The notes under the pieces: model-generated | The model's input: the letters and a program-made list of their open reading frames with translations, nothing else | The model's database searches: none | What the model was told of the DNA's origin: nothing | Assembly: GCA_041687095.1 (NCBI GenBank) | Contig: JAWLCQ010000096.1 | Location: 1-16,912 of the forward strand | Direction: 5' to 3' | DNA: 16,912 nt | Source of the DNA: JAWLCQ01 sp041687095 | GTDB lineage: Bacteria > Planctomycetota > Phycisphaerae > SM23-33 | Position numbers and translations under genes: made by a program | In this document: piece by piece, positions 14,584-16,912 of the stretch | Layout of the letters: each line of letters opens with the position of its first letter | Position numbering within the stretch: the stretch's first letter is position 1

Positions 14584-15453
14584 ATGAACATCCGCCAGCC
14601 CGTCCGCGCCGGCACGTTTTATGAATCGTCCGCCCCCTCCTGCCGCCGCCACGCGCTGAAGCTCCTGGACCTCGCCGATCCGCCCCCCGACCTGCCCCGC
14701 CCCCTCTACGGGGGACTGGTCCCGCACGCAGGCTGGATGTTCTCCGGCCGCCTGGCCGCCCGCACCATCCGCGCCCTCGCCGCCGAACGCCCCGGGACGA
14801 TCGTGCTCTTCGGGGCCGACCACGTCGGGACCGCCCGCCTGGGCGAGGTCTACGACTCGGGCGTGTGGCGCACCCCTCTGGGCGACGTGGAGGTGGACGC
14901 GGACCTGGCGGCCGCCCTCATCGCCGCCGGGACCGACCTCCGCTCCAACCCCCCCGCCCACGACCACGAGCACTCCCTGGAGGTGCAGATCCCCCTGCTC
15001 CGGGAGGCCCTCCCGGACGTGAAGATCCTCCCCATCGCCGTCCCCCCCCTCCCCATCGCCGTGCAGATTGGGGAGACCGTGGGCAAGCTCCTCCGCGAGC
15101 AGCACCCCACCGCCCGCGTCCTGGGGAGCACGGACCTGACGCACCACGGGGGACACTTCGGGTCCCCCGGGGGCCGCGGAGAGCAGAGCGAGGCCTACAC
15201 CCGCGTCAACGACCGGCGGATCCTCGACCGCATCGAGGCCCTCGACGCCGAGGCCATCGTCCCCGAGGCCCAGCAGCACATGAACGCCTGCGGCGGGGGC
15301 GCCATCGCCGCCACCCTCGCCGCCGTCCGCGCCCTGGGCGCGGAGCGAGGCATCGTCCTGGAGTACACCAACTCCTACAAGGTCGTCCACGAACTCTACC
15401 CCGCGGACCCCGACGACACGACCGTCGGCTATGCGTCGGTGGTCTTCGCGTAG
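14584..15453 (+). CDS. amrB: AmmeMemoRadiSam system protein B (MEMO family)
   Basis: This 289-residue protein belongs to the MEMO1 family, related in fold to extradiol dioxygenases and found in bacteria and archaea as protein B of the three-part AmmeMemoRadiSam set (with an AMMECR1 protein and a radical-SAM enzyme). Its reaction is not settled. Expected metal-site residues are present: H48 in VPHAGW, H80 in FGADHVG, C236 in MNACGGGA; H130 in EHSLEVQIPLL is also conserved. Bacterial features at the ends, RAGTFYE (8-14) and VGYASVVF (281-288), fit. The start at 14584 has GAGG seven bases upstream; the frame extends much further upstream, but that part is antisense to the two-TM protein. No A or radical-SAM partner is next to it. 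Confidence 0.93.
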   Translation: MNIRQPVRAGTFYESSAPSCRRHALKLLDLADPPPDLPRPLYGGLVPHAGWMFSGRLAARTIRALAAERPGTIVLFGADHVGTARLGEVYDSGVWRTPLGDVEVDADLAAALIAAGTDLRSNPPAHDHEHSLEVQIPLLREALPDVKILPIAVPPLPIAVQIGETVGKLLREQHPTARVLGSTDLTHHGGHFGSPGGRGEQSEAYTRVNDRRILDRIEALDAEAIVPEAQQHMNACGGGAIAATLAAVRALGAERGIVLEYTNSYKVVHELYPADPDDTTVGYASVVFA

Positions 15454-15471
15454 GGGGAGTGGGAGTGGGAA

Positions 15472-15555
15472 CCGGGAACCAGGAACCAGTTACCAGGAAC
15501 CAGTTACCAGGAACCAGGAACCGGGAACCGGGAGCCGGGAGCCGGGAGCCGGGCG
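15472..15555. repeat. 7-bp tandem array, 12 units (CCAGGAA/CCAGTTA/CCGGGAG type)
   Basis: Twelve consecutive 7-bp units run from CCGGGAA at 15472 through CCAGGAA and CCAGTTA types to CCGGGAG and CCGGGCG at 15555. Variants are clustered: CCAGTTA alternates with CCAGGAA in the middle and CCGGGAG runs at the end, as expected from local duplications. The same units recur at 15664-15677 and 15776-15789. It starts 18 bases after the MEMO-family stop codon. Confidence 0.9.
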
Positions 15556-15612
15556 TAACCCCTCTCCCCTGGGGGAGAGGTGCCGAGCGAAGCGAGGCGG
15601 TGAGGGGGCGCC
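15556..15612. repeat. Palindromic intergenic element with CCTCTCCCC hairpin
   Basis: CCTCTCCCC (15561-15569) pairs perfectly with GGGGAGAGG (15572-15580) around a two-base loop, followed by a GCGAAGCGAGGCGG tract and GTGAGGGGG. This type of sequence is familiar from intergenic DNA of several bacterial groups. A stable hairpin downstream of the MEMO-family gene could stop transcription or protect the mRNA, but there is no T tract. Confidence 0.7.
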
Positions 15613-15670
15613 CCGAAGACGAGAACGGCCAGGTGACAACCGGAAGGTAGGACTGGACAGGAACCGGGAA

Positions 15671-15739
15671 CCGGGAAAAGGGGACTGGCTCCGGAGCGGC
15701 CGCTGTTCCGCCGCGCAGGTGCCTGTCCCCTTTTCCCGG
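15671..15739. repeat. Palindromic element with perfect 15-bp ends
   Basis: CCGGGAAAAGGGGAC (15671-15685) and its exact complement (15725-15739) enclose 39 bases; next to the arms CTGGCTCC and GGAGCCAG (about 15685-15692 and 15738-15745) are a further complementary pair in a different register. It lies within an interrupted heptamer array, with array units on both sides. It resembles a small non-coding mobile element, but no target duplication or coding capacity is visible. Confidence 0.72.
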
Positions 15740-15775
15740 AGCCAGGGAGTGAACCGACTCCCAGTGATCAGAAAA

Positions 15776-15789
15776 CCAGTTACCAGGAA
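15776..15789 (+). promoter_or_regulatory. Heptamer repeat units acting as ribosome-binding site of rsmA
   Basis: CCAGTTA and CCAGGAA are units of the array described at 15472-15555. The AGGA of the second unit (15785-15788) is seven bases before the GTG start of rsmA, correct for a Shine-Dalgarno. No other ribosome-binding site is available for that start. Confidence 0.6.
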
Positions 15790-15795
15790 TCCATC

Positions 15796-16740
15796 GTGCA
15801 GACGCTCCAGGAAATCCGTGAGTTGCTCGACGCCGCCGGGTTCGTCCCGCAGAAGCGGTTCGGGCAGAACTTCCTCATCGACCTCAACTCCATGCGCAAG
15901 CTCCTCGAACTCGCCGAGCTCCCCCCCGAGACGGCCGTCCTGGAGGTCGGGCCCGGGACCGGGTCGCTCACGGAGGAGCTGCTGGACCGCGCCGCCCGCG
16001 TAGTGGCCGTCGAGATCGACCGCGGGTTCTGCGAGCTGCTGCGGCGGCGGTTCGCCCAGCGCGACAACCTCACGCTCGTCTGCGCCGACGCCCTGTCGGG
16101 CAAGCACGCGTTGGAGGATGCGCTGCTGGCGGCGCTGCCGGAGCGGGCGCACCTGGTCGCCAACCTCCCCTACCAGATCGCCACGCCCCTGCTCGCCGAG
16201 TGCCTCCTGAGTTCGTGGCGGGCGACGACGGGGCGCGAGGGCGGGGGGACGGACGAACGCGTGTTCGAGCGGATGACCTTCACCGTCCAACGCGAACTCG
16301 CCGACCGCCTCACCGCCTCGCAGGGCGACCCGGAGTACGGGCCCGTCAGCATCATCGTCGCCTCCCTCGCCCGCGTGCAACTGGGGCCCATCCTCCCCCC
16401 CACCGCGTTCTGGCCGCGCCCCCAGGTGCAGTCGCGGATCGTCCGCATCGACTTCGACGAGCCCCTCGCCCGCGAACTCCACTCCGCCCACGCCCTCACC
16501 AGCGTCCTGCACTGGTGCTTCACGCACCGCCGCAAGCAGATCGGGTGGCTGCTGCACGCGAAGCGCTCCCCGGTGGCCCCCGAGGCCCTGCGGAGCGGCC
16601 TTGACGCCGCCGCCATCGACCCCGCCTCCCGCCCCGAGGAGATCACCCCCGCCCAGTTCCGCACACTGGCCAACGCGATGGCCGACCACCTCCCGGGGAC
16701 GAACGCCCAAGAGCGCGGGGGCGAGGAGACGGCGAGGTAG
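15796..16740 (+). CDS. rsmA: 16S rRNA (adenine1518/1519-N6)-dimethyltransferase
   Basis: This 314-residue enzyme (KsgA/RsmA) uses S-adenosylmethionine to dimethylate two adjacent adenosines near the 3' end of 16S rRNA during small-subunit assembly. Visible motifs are the N-terminal QKRFGQNFLID (19-29), SAM loop EVGPGTGSL (50-58), AVEID (71-75), catalytic NLPY (123-126) and FWPRPQVQSRIVRI (205-218). The length is a little above the usual ~270 residues because of a hydrophilic loop (about 142-158) and a C-terminal extension. The start is GTG at 15796; its ribosome-binding site lies in a tandem repeat. It is on the same strand as the MEMO-family gene, 342 bp away, so it is probably transcribed separately. 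Confidence 0.95.
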   Translation: MQTLQEIRELLDAAGFVPQKRFGQNFLIDLNSMRKLLELAELPPETAVLEVGPGTGSLTEELLDRAARVVAVEIDRGFCELLRRRFAQRDNLTLVCADALSGKHALEDALLAALPERAHLVANLPYQIATPLLAECLLSSWRATTGREGGGTDERVFERMTFTVQRELADRLTASQGDPEYGPVSIIVASLARVQLGPILPPTAFWPRPQVQSRIVRIDFDEPLARELHSAHALTSVLHWCFTHRRKQIGWLLHAKRSPVAPEALRSGLDAAAIDPASRPEEITPAQFRTLANAMADHLPGTNAQERGGEETAR

Positions 16741-16912
16741 TTCGTAGGGCGTGCAGCCACCGTAGCGAAGCGGAGGGGGCTGCGCGCGGGACACGCCTGT
16801 CCCTCGTTGTTCCACACATCTCCGCGCCGCATCCCGCGCCCTCGATCCGGGGCCTCCCGATCGTATCCCGCCCCCGTCCGGCTTGTCCGGGCGGAGCGAA
16901 GGCTTGTAAGCT
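16741..16912. other. Region after rsmA with an imperfect hairpin
   Basis: GCGTGCAGCC (16749-16758) can pair with GGCTGCGCGC (16778-16787), nine of ten positions plus one wobble, around a loop containing AGCGAAGCGGA. No T tract follows. The string GTAGGGCGTGCAG (16744-16756) is shared with the end of the PEP-CTERM gene. The rest, to the window edge, shows no gene. Confidence 0.45.

Noticed and set aside
11470..14624. Plus-strand frames of several hundred codons opposite ribBA, pgsA and the two-TM protein
   Set aside because: They are antisense to well-conserved enzymes and have biased composition and no recognisable domain or ribosome-binding site.
15472..15555. CRISPR array
   Set aside because: The units are 7 bp with no spacers. 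A CRISPR needs repeats of about 23-40 bp with unique spacers.
1..16912. Defence island, prophage, integrase, toxin-antitoxin or tRNA genes
   Set aside because: No sequence resembling these was found on either strand. Every well-supported frame is accounted for by the eleven genes listed.

Overview
The window is GC-rich DNA (clearly above 60% G+C by eye) from a Gram-negative-type bacterium. Several things suggest Planctomycetota, possibly the Phycisphaerae side: a large secreted protein with a PEP-CTERM/exosortase tail, a LolCDE-like lipoprotein transporter next to lysS, and intergenic gaps filled with short-period repeats and paired palindromes. This placement is an inference; the window has no rRNA or other direct marker. 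I count eleven protein-coding genes. I found no tRNA, rRNA, CRISPR array or transposase.

Layout. (1) 191-4621, minus strand: lysS, then a LolC/E-type permease, then a LolD-type ATPase. This gene order is familiar from other bacteria, but here repeats fill both gaps. Two REPIN-like paired palindromes (1-86 and 2743-2837) bracket the two transporter genes. (2) 4892-6199, minus: a family GH4 NAD/metal-dependent glycosidase. (3) 6493-10509, plus, divergent from GH4: a 1338-residue secreted protein with at least seven ~90-residue repeats and a PEP-CTERM tail, preceded by a textbook sigma-54 promoter and by a pair of 16-bp direct repeats that could be activator sites. (4) 10661-11389, minus: a two-domain protein with a C-terminal hemerythrin (HHE) domain. 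(5) 11875-14495, minus: a probable operon of an acidic two-TM protein, pgsA (CDP-alcohol phosphatidyltransferase) and ribBA (first steps of riboflavin synthesis); pgsA and ribBA overlap by 17 bp. (6) 14584-15453, plus: a MEMO/AmmeMemoRadiSam B protein, divergent from the operon. (7) 15796-16740, plus: rsmA (ksgA), 16S rRNA dimethyladenosine transferase.

Most genes are ordinary housekeeping functions: translation, lipoprotein export, phospholipid and flavin synthesis, and rRNA methylation. The accessory part is the GH4/PEP-CTERM pair with its sigma-54 switch, which looks like a regulated surface or matrix trait whose sorting machinery lies elsewhere.

The most unusual feature is the intergenic DNA. 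At least five sequence-unrelated families of degenerate tandem repeats share a strict 7-bp period, with related 8- and 9-bp arrays elsewhere. They sit directly against stop codons, and in one case (rsmA) a repeat unit appears to supply the Shine-Dalgarno sequence. One array is interrupted by two palindromic elements. I know of no accepted function for these arrays here, and they are the best candidate for something undescribed.
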